Made by a program: the position numbers and the translations under genes. The notes under the pieces are model-generated. The model was not told the origin of the DNA. It was given only the letters and a program-made list of their open reading frames with translations, and made no database searches. Shown one piece after another: positions 27,452 through 35,636 of a stretch of DNA of 64,000 nt. The DNA is from Chloroflexota bacterium (GTDB lineage: Bacteria > Chloroflexota > Anaerolineae > JAAEKA01). How positions within the stretch are numbered: the stretch's first letter is position 1; every line of letters begins with the position of its first letter. The stretch spans positions 79,867 through 143,866 of the forward strand of contig JAYELL010000076.1 in NCBI GenBank assembly GCA_034717495.1. The letters are read 5' to 3'.

Positions 27452-27466
27452 ATGGTACAGTACCAT
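27452..27466. promoter_or_regulatory. 15-bp perfect palindrome upstream of lexA
   Basis: ATGGTAC-A-GTACCAT is symmetric around a central A. It lies about 48 bp upstream of the lexA -35 and just after the end of the FemAB-like gene. AGAAATGG and CCATTTCT flank it in inverted order. It could be an operator for an unknown dimeric regulator, or a transcript end; it has no T-tract. It is distinct from the LexA box. Confidence 0.4.
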
Positions 27467-27522
27467 GCGCCATTTCTCTGATCTGCGTTTGTCTGCGGTT
27501 ATGGGTTTTTGATTTCAAGGTA

Positions 27523-28590
27523 CTAATTCCTGATCCGGCGGCCCAGACGATAGAGCCTGTAGCCGGCAGATGACAGTGTCAAATCCCACGCGCCGGTCAT
27601 GCGCACAATCTGGCCGCCAAACCCCTGTTTGAAGCGATAGACGCCCCACAGGTCACCTTGTTGATTGACGTAGTTTGTGGACCATTGTTCAGGGTCAACG
27701 CCGATCTCATCAGGAATACCCCAGAAGTCGTAGATCGAACAGTCCTTGCCGGCGGCCCACTGCATGCCCGCCCACTGCAAGGCATGATTTGGCATCCGTT
27801 TGCGCTCTCGATTGCTGCTGGCTCCCCACATGTACCAGCTCTTGCCACCCAGGGCGAAGAGGACGATTGCTGCCAGGGGTTGCCCTTCGAACTCAGCCAG
27901 CAGCCAGTTCGATTGGCCGACCGGCTCAAAGAGCTCAAAAGCCGTCTCGTAGTAGGTCGGATGGTGCACGGGAAAACTATCTCGCAGGCTGGTTTCCTCG
28001 TTCATCGCATGAAAACGGGGGAAATCCTCCCTTGTCATCGATCGAACGACGACCCCCTTGCGGCCGGCCAGGCGCACGTTGTAGCGCCACTTTTGTTTCA
28101 TATTGGCCAGCACAGCGTCCTGGCCTTCAGACAGATCGATCTGAATGGTGCTTCGAGGCTGCACCGGATGTCCGCGCCGGAAGCCATAACTCCCCAGCAA
28201 TAGATCTGTCACTGGCCCATCGGCGATATCGGGCTCAATCTTCAGCAGGAACGCGCTGTGTGGGCGAATCACCTCCTGCACAGCCGTCAGCAGCGGCCGA
28301 ACCTGGCTGACGTCATGCCAGTCGACGATCGGCCCCTTCGGAACATAGGCAAGGGACTGGCCCCACGGCATCTTGCGCAACAGCACCTGGGCACCGGCGA
28401 TTAGTTCTCCCTTGCGGGCAAGCGCCACCCGTTCCGACTGCCATCCAAATCGTTCCTTGAGCGCAGCCCACCGGCTGGTCTGCAACAGGTGGCCATCAGG
28501 ATGCTTCGCGACGAAGTCATCCCAACGCTGGATTTCAGCAGCATCGGTCTGCGTAGAGAGGATTTCCAGGGCAGCCATGATGCCGTGCAT
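27523..28590 (-). CDS. FemAB-family aminoacyl/peptidyl transferase
   Basis: The 355-residue protein has the double GNAT fold of FemX/FemA enzymes, which add amino acids to the peptidoglycan stem from aminoacyl-tRNA; some relatives modify other substrates. Diagnostic features are HLLQTSRWAALKERFGW near the N-terminus, the RSTIQIDLSEG segment, MKQKWRYNVRLAGRKGV (about 165-182) and ALQWAGMQWAAGKDC with YDFWGIPDE near the C-terminus. It is divergent from the WecA/TagO-like gene, another cell-envelope function. The ATG at 28590 follows a TAGAAT -10 by 6 nt, giving a leaderless mRNA; the ATG at 28578 is an alternative. Confidence 0.9.
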   Translation of the reverse strand: MHGIMAALEILSTQTDAAEIQRWDDFVAKHPDGHLLQTSRWAALKERFGWQSERVALARKGELIAGAQVLLRKMPWGQSLAYVPKGPIVDWHDVSQVRPLLTAVQEVIRPHSAFLLKIEPDIADGPVTDLLLGSYGFRRGHPVQPRSTIQIDLSEGQDAVLANMKQKWRYNVRLAGRKGVVVRSMTREDFPRFHAMNEETSLRDSFPVHHPTYYETAFELFEPVGQSNWLLAEFEGQPLAAIVLFALGGKSWYMWGASSNRERKRMPNHALQWAGMQWAAGKDCSIYDFWGIPDEIGVDPEQWSTNYVNQQGDLWGVYRFKQGFGGQIVRMTGAWDLTLSSAGYRLYRLGRRIRN

Positions 28591-28596
28591 GATAAC

Positions 28597-28624
28597 ATTC
28601 TAATGGTCAATTGCCAATTGCCAA
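28597..28624 (-). promoter_or_regulatory. Leaderless promoter of the FemAB-like gene
   Basis: On the minus strand TTGGCA (28619-28624), 16-bp spacer, TAGAAT (28597-28602), then 6 nt to the ATG at 28590. The hexamers are drawn from the AATTG-type repeat that fills this gap. Confidence 0.6.
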
Positions 28625-28684
28625 TCGTTAATTGTCAATCATCGACCATTGACAGTTGACAATTGCCCGTTGACCATTGATAAT
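28603..28684. repeat. AATTG/CAATG-type simple repeats forming a divergent promoter region
   Basis: The gap between the two divergent genes is made of degenerate words such as CAATTGCCAATTG, TTAATTGTCAAT, ATTGACAGTTGACAATTG and GACCATTGATAATTG. Because TTGACA and TTGGCA are inherent to the word, both flanking promoters take their -35 elements from the repeat. Confidence 0.75.
28656..28684 (+). promoter_or_regulatory. Leaderless promoter of the WecA/TagO-like gene
   Basis: TTGACA (28656-28661), 17-bp spacer, GATAAT (28679-28684), then 7 nt to the ATG at 28692. Transcription would begin at or next to the A of the start codon. Confidence 0.7.
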
Positions 28685-28691
28685 TGCATCA

Positions 28692-29753
28692 ATGACCCTT
28701 TATCTGTTGCTTCTGGCTGTAGCCATCCTCCTAGCCTTGATTCTGACTCCCCTGGCCGGTCGGTTGGGCCACCGGTTCGGCCTGGTGGATCGCCCGGGTG
28801 GCCGTCGGGCCCATCGTGGCGTGATTCCACGCACAGGTGGAATCGCGCTTTATGCCGCCTTTGTCGTTACCATCCTGATCGCACTGCGCTTGCCAGAGAA
28901 TTGGCTACCCATCTCCAGCGATCCCGACGAAACAACGCGGCTGTTGGGTCTTCTTTTGGGTAGCACCTTTGCATTTGTCATGGGCCTGGTCGATGACTGG
29001 CGGGAACTCAGTTGGCGGGGACAGATTCTGGTGCAGTTGAGCGCGGCAGGTATCGCCATTGTCACGCTGATATTCATCGAACGGATCAACAACCCCTTCG
29101 CCGTCGACGCGCAGATCATCTTCCCCGATCTGATCGTCTGGGCCCTGACCACCTTCTGGTTTCTGGGAGCCATGAATACCGTCAACTGGCTGGATGGCCT
29201 GGATGGATTGGCAGCCGGTGTGGCCGCGATCCTCTGTGCGGTTCTGGTCCTGCACATGCTGTTTCGAGCGGTGCCACCCCAACTCTCAGTGGCGATTCTG
29301 CCGCTGGCATTGTTGGGTGCTACCCTGGGCTTTTTACCCTGGAATTTCCATCCGGCCCGGGTGTTCATGGGCAGCAACGGATCCTATTTCCTGGGCTTTG
29401 CCCTGGCCGCGCTGGGTATTATTGGAGGCGCCAGAATGGCAACGGTCCTGATGGTGCTGGGATTGCCCATTGTGGATGTAGCATGGTTGATCTGGCGCCG
29501 CTGGCGGCGGGGGGTCTCGCCAGGCGAGGGTGGACGGGATCATCTGCATTTTCGCCTGCAGGATCTGGGTATTGGGCAGCGGCAAATCGTCCTGGGGTAT
29601 TACGCTTTCTGCGCAGCCTTTGGACTGCTGGCTCTCAGCATCGGCCCTCGCATCTACAAGCTCCTGGCATTGATGGGGATGGGACTCGTAGTCCTGGCCG
29701 TGCTCTGGTGGGCAGAGCGCCAGGAGATCGCGCAGACAAACAGCCCACCGTAG
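28692..29753 (+). CDS. Polyprenyl-phosphate N-acetylhexosamine-1-phosphate transferase (WecA/TagO/MraY family)
   Basis: The 353-residue protein has about ten membrane segments. Family motifs are DRPGGRRAHRGVIPRTGG (about 33-50), the metal-binding VMGLVDDW (about 97-104), NTVNWLDGLDGLAAG (about 162-176) with its conserved Asp, and the GGRDHLHFRL loop (HxHxR-like) near residue 280. It should transfer a sugar-1-phosphate from a UDP-sugar to undecaprenyl phosphate, the first membrane step of wall polymer, capsule or O-antigen synthesis. The family is closer to WecA/TagO than to MraY. The ATG at 28692 directly follows a strong leaderless promoter; an upstream TTG at 28677 overlaps the -10 and is rejected. 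Confidence 0.92.
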   Translation: MTLYLLLLAVAILLALILTPLAGRLGHRFGLVDRPGGRRAHRGVIPRTGGIALYAAFVVTILIALRLPENWLPISSDPDETTRLLGLLLGSTFAFVMGLVDDWRELSWRGQILVQLSAAGIAIVTLIFIERINNPFAVDAQIIFPDLIVWALTTFWFLGAMNTVNWLDGLDGLAAGVAAILCAVLVLHMLFRAVPPQLSVAILPLALLGATLGFLPWNFHPARVFMGSNGSYFLGFALAALGIIGGARMATVLMVLGLPIVDVAWLIWRRWRRGVSPGEGGRDHLHFRLQDLGIGQRQIVLGYYAFCAAFGLLALSIGPRIYKLLALMGMGLVVLAVLWWAERQEIAQTNSPP

Positions 29754-29832
29754 CGCCTCCGGAAACTTCCGCCCGCCACAGTTTCTCTAACACTGCTCAA
29801 ACACTTCGCTAATATTCCTCTAACACACGGCT

Positions 29833-29840
29833 GGTATACT
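29833..29840 (+). promoter_or_regulatory. Extended -10 promoter of dnaK
   Basis: TGGTATACT around 29832-29840 is an extended -10; the -35 is poor. Leader to the dnaK ATG is about 137 nt. Confidence 0.5.
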
Positions 29841-29894
29841 GATTACACAGTGTGGAGATGCGATAATGCGCCATCGCCACGCTTTTCCACCCGC

Positions 29895-29918
29895 CAACTG
29901 GCGATCGATCGCCAGTTG
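29895..29918. promoter_or_regulatory. 24-bp perfect palindrome in the dnaK leader
   Basis: CAACTGGCGATC is followed immediately by its exact inverse complement. It lies between the dnaK promoter and its ribosome site. It matches neither CIRCE (TTAGCACTC-N9-GAGTGCTAA) nor HAIR. It could be a repressor operator, or an mRNA hairpin that masks or stabilises the leader. Confidence 0.55.
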
Positions 29919-29983
29919 CACCGCAAAACAAAAAATTATCCGAACAGATAAAAATAGGAAGAAGTTAAGAGGAGTATTTAAAG

Positions 29984-31894
29984 ATGAGTAAGATTGTTGG
30001 TATCGATCTGGGTACAACCAACTCGGTAGTCGCCATCGTCGAAAACGGCGATGGGGTAGTTATCCCTAATGCCGAGGGCGGTCGCACGACCCCCTCCGTG
30101 GTCGCATTCACCAAGAACGGCGAGCGGTTGGTGGGCCAGACGGCCCGGCGCCAGGCCGTGGTGAATCCAGAAAACACCATTTCCAGCATCAAGCGCTTCA
30201 TGGGTCGACGAGCCGATGAGGTCGCTGATGAGCCTGTATCGTTTGAGATCAAGGAAGGTCCCTCGGGTGACGCCCGGGTTCACATTCCACTGAAAAACAA
30301 AACCTATTCGCCGCAGGAAATCAGCGCCATGACCCTGGGCAAGCTCAAGGCCGACGCCGAGGCTTACCTGGGTGAACCGGTCACCCAAGCAGTGATCACG
30401 GTTCCGGCCTACTTCAACGACAGCCAGCGCCAGGCTACCAAGGATGCTGGCAAGATTGCCGGCCTGGAAGTCATGCGCATCATCAACGAGCCCACAGCCG
30501 CAGCCCTGGCCTACGGACTGGACAAAAAAGAAAGTCAGACGATCCTGGTCTTCGACCTCGGTGGCGGTACCTTCGATGTCTCAGTTCTGGAGGTTGGCGA
30601 CGGTGTGGTCGAGGTTAAGGCCACTGCGGGCGACACCCACCTGGGTGGCGATGACTACGACCAGTTGATCGTGAACTGGATCGCCGACGAGTTCAAGACG
30701 CAGGAAGGCATCGACCTAAAGGCCGATCGCCAGGCACTGCAACGGCTCAAGGAAGCGGGCGAAAAGGCCAAGATTGAGCTCTCCAGCACTATGGAGACCG
30801 AGGTCAACCTGCCCTTCATCACCGCCGATGCCGGTGGGCCCAAGCATCTTCAGATGCGGCTGACCCGCAGCAAGTTCGAGCAGTTGAGCGACGAACTGAC
30901 CGCCAGGCTGCGCGCCCCCTTTGAGGCGGCGCTGAACGACGCCGACCTGTCGACCAGTGAGATCGACGAGGTGGTCCTGGTCGGTGGTTCGAGCCGGATG
31001 CCCATGGTTCAGGAACTGGTTCGAGAGGTTACCGGAGGCAAGGAGCCCCACAAGGGCGTCAACCCGGATGAGGTAGTCGCAGTTGGAGCAGCCCTGCAGG
31101 GCGGAGTCCTTCAGGGTGACGTAAAGGACATATTGCTCCTGGACGTAACGCCATTGACCCTGGGTATCGAGACCCTCGGTGGGGTGGCAACGCCCATCAT
31201 CGAGCGCAATACTACCGTGCCAGTGCGCAAGAGCCAGACTTTCAGCACCGCTGAAAACAACCAGACGGCTGTGACCGTTCAGGTGCTGCAAGGCGAGCGC
31301 CCGATGGCGTCTGACAACGCCAGCCTCGGCCAGTTCAACCTTGAGGGCCTCCCGCCTGCGCCCCGCGGCCTGCCGCAGATCGAAGTGACCTTCGACATCG
31401 ATGCCAACGGCATTCTGCATGTCAGCGCTCAGGACAAGGCCACCGGCCGGGAACAAAGCGTAACTATCACTGCGTCCACAAACCTGGACAGCGCCGAGGT
31501 GGATCGCATGGTCCGGGAAGCCGAGATCAACAAGGCTGCCGATGACCGGCGCCGCGACCTGATCCAGGCCCGCAACGAGGGTGACAGCCTCGCCTACAGC
31601 GTGGAGCGAACCCTGCAAGAAGCGGGAGACAAGGTCGATAGCGCGGATCGCCAGGCGCTGGAACAGTTGGTCGGTAACTTGCGCCAGAGTCTGGACGGCG
31701 AAGACGTGACGGCAATCCGCAGCGCGATGGAGCAGCTTCAGCAAGCCAGCTACCGGCTGAGCGAGCAGTTGTATGCCACTCCCGAGGCCGCTAACGGCGC
31801 AGCCGCCAACGGGACGAACGGACACAACAGCCATGCGAACAATGGCCAGCCTGAATCGGACGACGTTGTCGAAGGTGAGTTCCGCTCGGTCTAA
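29984..31894 (+). CDS. dnaK: Chaperone protein DnaK (Hsp70)
   Basis: The 636-residue cytoplasmic chaperone holds unfolded peptides in an ATP-driven cycle. The nucleotide-binding domain shows [15 protein letters not shown] (4-18), the [18 protein letters not shown] signature (about 137-154), [15 protein letters not shown] (about 188-202) and [13 protein letters not shown] (about 331-343). The linker [10 protein letters not shown] and the substrate-binding domain follow, and the tail ends EGEFRSV, a variant of the usual EEVD-like end. A strong ribosome site (AGAGGAG) precedes the ATG. grpE and dnaJ are not next to it, and a terminator follows, so it is monocistronic. Confidence 0.98.
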   Translation: MSKIVGIDLGTTNSVVAIVENGDGVVIPNAEGGRTTPSVVAFTKNGERLVGQTARRQAVVNPENTISSIKRFMGRRADEVADEPVSFEIKEGPSGDARVHIPLKNKTYSPQEISAMTLGKLKADAEAYLGEPVTQAVITVPAYFNDSQRQATKDAGKIAGLEVMRIINEPTAAALAYGLDKKESQTILVFDLGGGTFDVSVLEVGDGVVEVKATAGDTHLGGDDYDQLIVNWIADEFKTQEGIDLKADRQALQRLKEAGEKAKIELSSTMETEVNLPFITADAGGPKHLQMRLTRSKFEQLSDELTARLRAPFEAALNDADLSTSEIDEVVLVGGSSRMPMVQELVREVTGGKEPHKGVNPDEVVAVGAALQGGVLQGDVKDILLLDVTPLTLGIETLGGVATPIIERNTTVPVRKSQTFSTAENNQTAVTVQVLQGERPMASDNASLGQFNLEGLPPAPRGLPQIEVTFDIDANGILHVSAQDKATGREQSVTITASTNLDSAEVDRMVREAEINKAADDRRRDLIQARNEGDSLAYSVERTLQEAGDKVDSADRQALEQLVGNLRQSLDGEDVTAIRSAMEQLQQASYRLSEQLYATPEAANGAAANGTNGHNSHANNGQPESDDVVEGEFRSV

Positions 31895-31906
31895 ACTGAA
31901 TTGATA

Positions 31907-31939
31907 CCTGCCGGGACGGTCGATGATCGTCCCGGCAGG
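31907..31939 (+). terminator. Strong hairpin after dnaK
   Basis: Perfect 12-bp arms (CCTGCCGGGACG 31907-31918, CGTCCCGGCAGG 31928-31939) enclose a 9-nt loop. There is no T-tract, so it may stabilise the mRNA end ahead of the terminator that follows. Confidence 0.7.
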
Positions 31940-31954
31940 ATGAACATCGAGTTT

Positions 31955-32016
31955 CGGGGCTGTGGGTCGTTTTCCTGTCGAGTAGTATCGGGAAACGAGC
32001 CGCGGCCCCGTTTTTA
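31955..32016 (+). terminator. Intrinsic terminator of dnaK
   Basis: A long stem pairs CGGGGC...GGTCGTTTTCC with GGGAAACGAGCC...GGCCCCG around a 14-nt loop and is followed by TTTTTA. Confidence 0.8.
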
Positions 32017-32115
32017 GTCCACACTGAAGCATCCCGGCAGACTCGATTTGTCAGTTACGCAACTGTTCATGTCGCCCAAACGTAAGGATAATGTCTGGCG
32101 GGAGCAGTTTTGCTA

Positions 32116-32124
32116 TGATATAAT
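32116..32124 (+). promoter_or_regulatory. Extended -10 promoter of the YugP-like gene
   Basis: TGATATAAT is a perfect extended -10. The predicted start near 32131 leaves a leader of about 44 nt to the ATG at 32175. Confidence 0.6.
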
Positions 32125-32174
32125 GGTTGAAGATGATTGATCGCAAGATCAGCTATTGCGTAGAGAAGAGGTAA

Positions 32175-32852
32175 ATGATGTTCTTTTTTGATCCGGTATA
32201 TTTTTTGATGTTGATACCGGCGTTTCTCCTGGCCCTGTGGGCGCAGTCCAAGGTAAAATCAACCTACAAAAAGTACCTGCAGGTCCCCAATGCAAAAGGA
32301 ATCACCGGTTTGCAGGCCGCCAACCAGCTGATGGCGGCCCAGGGCCTTCACCTGGATGTGGAAGGCACTCCGGGAGAACTTTCGGATCATTACGATCCCA
32401 GGAGTAAAACGCTGCGGCTGTCGCCCGGCGTCGCCAATCAAGCTTCGGTGGCATCGGTTGCCATTGTGGCCCATGAGCTTGGCCACGCCATGCAGGACAA
32501 GACTGGTTACATGCCGTTGAAGTTGCGCGGCGCTATCGTGCCAGCGGTGCGACTCAGTCCAATGATCGCCTACGGCCTGTTTTTTGCAGGAATGATGTTT
32601 GCCAGTACCACGCTGTCCAATTTGGGCATTGTTGTCTTTTCGCTGACAGTCGTTTTTGCCCTGATCACGCTGCCGGTCGAGTTTAACGCCAGCCGTCGTG
32701 GCCTCACTATGCTGGAGAGTTATGGCCTGCTGGACAATGCAGAGATGAAAGGGGCCAAGTCGGTACTGCAAGCAGCCTCCCTGACCTATGTGGCGATGGC
32801 CGTCCAGTCTCTGCTTACTCTGGTCTACCTGTTGGGCCGTCGCAGGCGATAG
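32175..32852 (+). CDS. YugP-family membrane zinc metallopeptidase
   Basis: The 225-residue protein has an N-terminal membrane segment, a zinc-peptidase motif HELGHAMQ (about residues 104-111), and three more hydrophobic segments (about 125-145, 150-172 and 200-218). The layout matches the neutral zinc metallopeptidase family typified by Bacillus YugP, of unknown physiological substrate. AGAGG lies upstream of the start; ATGs at 32175 and 32178 are equivalent. A terminator-like hairpin separates it from the HtrA gene downstream. A role in membrane-protein quality control alongside HtrA is plausible but inferred. Confidence 0.9.
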   Translation: MMFFFDPVYFLMLIPAFLLALWAQSKVKSTYKKYLQVPNAKGITGLQAANQLMAAQGLHLDVEGTPGELSDHYDPRSKTLRLSPGVANQASVASVAIVAHELGHAMQDKTGYMPLKLRGAIVPAVRLSPMIAYGLFFAGMMFASTTLSNLGIVVFSLTVVFALITLPVEFNASRRGLTMLESYGLLDNAEMKGAKSVLQAASLTYVAMAVQSLLTLVYLLGRRRR

Positions 32853-32887
32853 AGGAGGTCTGAGAAAATCATTGTCGATGCACCAGC

Positions 32888-32933
32888 ACGGACATTTGCC
32901 TGGAACATGTTTTCAGCAAATGTCCGTTCGCTA
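32888..32933 (+). terminator. Terminator-like hairpin after the YugP gene
   Basis: 12-bp perfect arms (ACGGACATTTGC 32888-32899, GCAAATGTCCGT 32916-32927) with a 16-nt loop, followed by TCGCTATTTTT. Confidence 0.65.
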
Positions 32934-32960
32934 TTTTTCCAGGTTTAGAGGAGTTAGTAC

Positions 32961-34280
32961 ATGCAGTCCAACCAACGTGGCCCGGTTCTCGTTATTGCCC
33001 TCCTGGCAGGGTCCATCTTTCTTTGCCTGTGCCTCGCCGTCGGTGCCGTAGCCGTTGGCCAGATGGCCAACAACATGGTCGCGGCGCCGCCAGCGCCGGT
33101 CCAGATCAACCGGCTTCCTACTTCCACCCCTCCGGCGGCAAAAACGAACCAGCCCGCAGCGACGCCCAGCATCAACACGCCGGTTGAGCCTGCAGTTAAC
33201 GCCCCATCGGTGATTATCGAGGTGGAACCCGGTGCGGATGTCGAATCACAGATTCTTCGAGCAGTCTATCGCAAGGTGAATCCATCAGTCGTCAAGGTCG
33301 TCAGTCTCGGCAATGGGCAGCTGGGCGGCATGGACGAGGACGAGCTTTTCCCCCAGGGCCAGGGCTCCGGTTTCGTCTGGGATGCTTCCGGGTTGATCGT
33401 GACCAATGCCCACGTGGTCACCGGCGCTGACGGCGTTCAGATTGTCTTTCTCGACGACCGTGTCACCATAGGCCAGGTGTTGGGAGCCGATCCAAACAGT
33501 GATTTGGCGGTGATCGAGATCAATCCCGAGGGTTTCAATCTGCAGGCTGTCGAGCGAGGCAACATCGATGACGTACAGGTTGGCGATCGGGCAATTGCCA
33601 TCGGCGCGCCCTTCGACTTCGCGGGCTCCATGACCTCGGGCACCATCAGTGGCCTTGGTCGAAGCATTCGCTCTTTGAACATGCGATACACCATTCCCGA
33701 GGTAATTCAAACCGATGCGCCTATTAATCCGGGCAACTCCGGTGGACCGCTGCTGAATTCACGGGGCCAGATCATTGGCATCAATGCGCAGATCCGCACC
33801 GAAGGAGACATCCGGGCGAATTCAGGGGTAGGCTTCGCTATTCCAATCTATATCGCCGAAAGGGTCGTGCCGGCCCTGGCCGCCGGGACCACCTACGAAC
33901 ACCCCTTCATTGGCGTCTCCGGTCAGACTTACTCACCAGAATGGTCGGATGCCCTGGGCTTTTCCCGCGACGTCAAGGGGGCTTATGTCACCGAAGCTCT
34001 TGATGGCTACCCGGCAGACCTGGCCGGTCTGGTGGGAGCCCACAACGACACCGATGTTGTCATCGGTATCGATATGTTGAGCGGTGAACCGGTCCACCTT
34101 CGCTCCGGCGGCGACCTGATCACTGGCATCAATGATCGTCCCGTCGAGCGCTTCGATGATTTGCTGATCTACCTGTTCCGCTTTGCTTCCCCAGGTGACG
34201 TGGTTCAGTTGACTACACTTCGGGCGGATGGCTCTCAGGTCGTGATACCGGTGGAATTAGGAGTGCGCCCCGGCCGGTAG
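32961..34280 (+). CDS. HtrA/DegP-like serine protease, membrane-anchored
   Basis: The 439-residue protein has an N-terminal membrane anchor (about 8-35), a Pro/Ala/Thr-rich linker (about 40-85), a trypsin-like domain with triad His151 (TNAHVV), Asp181 (NSDLAV) and Ser260 (GNSGGP), and one C-terminal PDZ domain (about 325-430, GGDLITGINDRPVE). It should degrade or refold damaged exported proteins outside the membrane. GAGGAG precedes the ATG. A strong terminator follows, so it is transcribed alone or with a read-through from the YugP gene. A second HtrA lies 3 kb downstream. Confidence 0.95.
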   Translation: MQSNQRGPVLVIALLAGSIFLCLCLAVGAVAVGQMANNMVAAPPAPVQINRLPTSTPPAAKTNQPAATPSINTPVEPAVNAPSVIIEVEPGADVESQILRAVYRKVNPSVVKVVSLGNGQLGGMDEDELFPQGQGSGFVWDASGLIVTNAHVVTGADGVQIVFLDDRVTIGQVLGADPNSDLAVIEINPEGFNLQAVERGNIDDVQVGDRAIAIGAPFDFAGSMTSGTISGLGRSIRSLNMRYTIPEVIQTDAPINPGNSGGPLLNSRGQIIGINAQIRTEGDIRANSGVGFAIPIYIAERVVPALAAGTTYEHPFIGVSGQTYSPEWSDALGFSRDVKGAYVTEALDGYPADLAGLVGAHNDTDVVIGIDMLSGEPVHLRSGGDLITGINDRPVERFDDLLIYLFRFASPGDVVQLTTLRADGSQVVIPVELGVRPGR

Positions 34281-34307
34281 CACCTTTATCGGGACCGGGA
34301 ATCAAAC

Positions 34308-34348
34308 GGCGAGGCTGACCTTCATGACCAGCCTCGCCATTCTTTTTT
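34308..34348 (+). terminator. Intrinsic terminator of htrA
   Basis: GGCGAGGCTG (34308-34317) pairs with CAGCCTCGCC (34329-34338), followed by ATTCTTTTTT. It lies between convergent genes and could also serve the minus-strand gene. Confidence 0.88.
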
Positions 34349-34375
34349 GCATCAATGAGGAACGGAATCAGTTTC

Positions 34376-34735
34376 CTAAACAGATTCCACGATCAAGCTT
34401 ACGTCCCGATAGTTACGACCCTCTTCGATAAGCATCACAGGGATGCCCTTCCGAATCGGGTAGCGGTAGCCGTTGCGGGGATTGATGAGCCATTTTCCAT
34501 CCTCGGAGAGCACCAGAGGACCTTTATCCTCGGGACACACCAGGATGTCCAGGAGTTCCGGACTCACCTCGCCGCCCAACTCGCTTTCATCGAACGCCTG
34601 CAGATCGGCGGAGTCCAACTCATCGGCCATCGGGGCTGGAAGGGCATCGTCCGGTTGATCCAGAATCTTCTTAACCACGATGGCAGCGCCACCGATCACT
34701 GCCATGACAGCGAAAATCTTGAGTAATCTAATCAT
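34376..34735 (-). CDS. Membrane-anchored Trm112/UPF0434-like protein
   Basis: The 119-residue protein begins with a membrane helix (about 4-22), then an acidic linker, then a Trm112p/YcaR-like domain (about 58-110): LLDILVCPEDKGPLVL with LINPRNGYRYPIRKGIPVML. The usual zinc knuckle has four cysteines; here only one (CPEDKG) remains, so zinc is probably not bound. Trm112-type proteins activate methyltransferases or act as small partners; a membrane-bound version is unusual. AGGAGCAGG precedes the ATG. It is convergent with htrA. Confidence 0.8.
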   Translation of the reverse strand: MIRLLKIFAVMAVIGGAAIVVKKILDQPDDALPAPMADELDSADLQAFDESELGGEVSPELLDILVCPEDKGPLVLSEDGKWLINPRNGYRYPIRKGIPVMLIEEGRNYRDVSLIVESV

Positions 34736-34998
34736 TATCCTGCTCCTTCAGTGACTGCCGGGCCTGTGAATGGATGCCCAGTCAAATGCTTTCGTGTTGC
34801 CACGCCATGTGCCAAACGATCTGCCGAATACAGGATTGACCATGTAACGGTCACGCCGCAGGCAAGTGGCTGTATATTCATGCTACCACATGCTGTCGGG
34901 CTTGTCCAGTGCCGTAGAATGCCAACCGGAATCATGCAGTTTCCATGCCCTGAAGGAGTAGGGTACCAGAGTGCAAATCCCATAGGACGGAATCCGTT

Positions 34999-35502
34999 AT
35001 GGAAAGCTTTCAGTTAGCAAACAGAATTGCTGATTTTCTACACAGAGAGGGATTATCGCTGGCACTGGCTGAGTCATGTACCGGTGGTCTTGTTGGAGAT
35101 CATATTACCGATGTGCCCGGCAGTTCCGAGGTTTTCCTGGGCGGAGCCATCGTTTACAGCAACCAGGCGAAGATGACCTTGCTGGGCGTACACGCAGCAA
35201 CTTTGGATGCCCGGGGCGCCGTTAGCCCCGAGTGTGCTGCCGAGATGGCTCTGGGCGCACGCCGGCTCTTTGAGACCGACCTGGCTGTAAGTGTCACCGG
35301 AATCGCCGGTCCGGGCGGCGGCACGGAAGACAAACCCCTGGGCTTAACCTTCCTGCACCTGTCGGCGCCCGACGCAGAGATCGGTAGAAAAGCAGTCTGG
35401 AAGGGTAACCGCCGGGCAAACAAGCTCAGTTCAGCCCGGGAAGCGCTCCAGTTACTGTTGGATTATCTGGAGGCGCGGCAAAACGACGAGCCAAACCGCT
35501 GA
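34999..35502 (+). CDS. pncC: Nicotinamide-nucleotide amidohydrolase (CinA C-terminal domain protein)
   Basis: The 167-residue cytoplasmic enzyme converts NMN to nicotinate mononucleotide in pyridine-nucleotide salvage. Family motifs are LALAESCTGGLVGDHITDVPG (about 22-41, catalytic Ser in AESCTGG), GGAIVYSNQAKMTLLGV, and VTGIAGPGGGTEDKPLG (about 99-115). It is the stand-alone domain, as in E. coli YgaD/PncC, without the N-terminal COG1058 part of full CinA. A weak GGACGGAA lies before the ATG. The 263-bp gap upstream holds no gene. Confidence 0.92.
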   Translation: MESFQLANRIADFLHREGLSLALAESCTGGLVGDHITDVPGSSEVFLGGAIVYSNQAKMTLLGVHAATLDARGAVSPECAAEMALGARRLFETDLAVSVTGIAGPGGGTEDKPLGLTFLHLSAPDAEIGRKAVWKGNRRANKLSSAREALQLLLDYLEARQNDEPNR

Positions 35503-35561
35503 TTACGCAGACCTTCGCCGATCTTTTTTGGATTGATCAGCGCAGATCAGCGTTCATCTGC

Positions 35562-35604
35562 GACCCAACAAGCGCACGGACAAGACTTTTCAAACAGTTT
35601 CTCA
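35562..35604 (+). repeat. Second copy of the 43-bp dispersed repeat
   Basis: Matches 15898-15940 at 40 of 43 positions (GACCCAACAAGC then GGACAAGACTTTTCAAACAG). Just before it, 35500-35560 carries ATCAGCGCAGATCAGCG-type simple words. It lies in the gap before the DUF6504-like gene. Confidence 0.8.
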
Positions 35605-35636
35605 AGCGCACAATGTGTTTTAACGACAAAGGATCC

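Noticed and set aside
29754..29983. CIRCE or HAIR heat-shock operator before dnaK
   Set aside because: No TTAGCACTC-N9-GAGTGCTAA or CTTGAGT-N7-ACTCAAG element is present; only an unrelated 24-bp palindrome was found.
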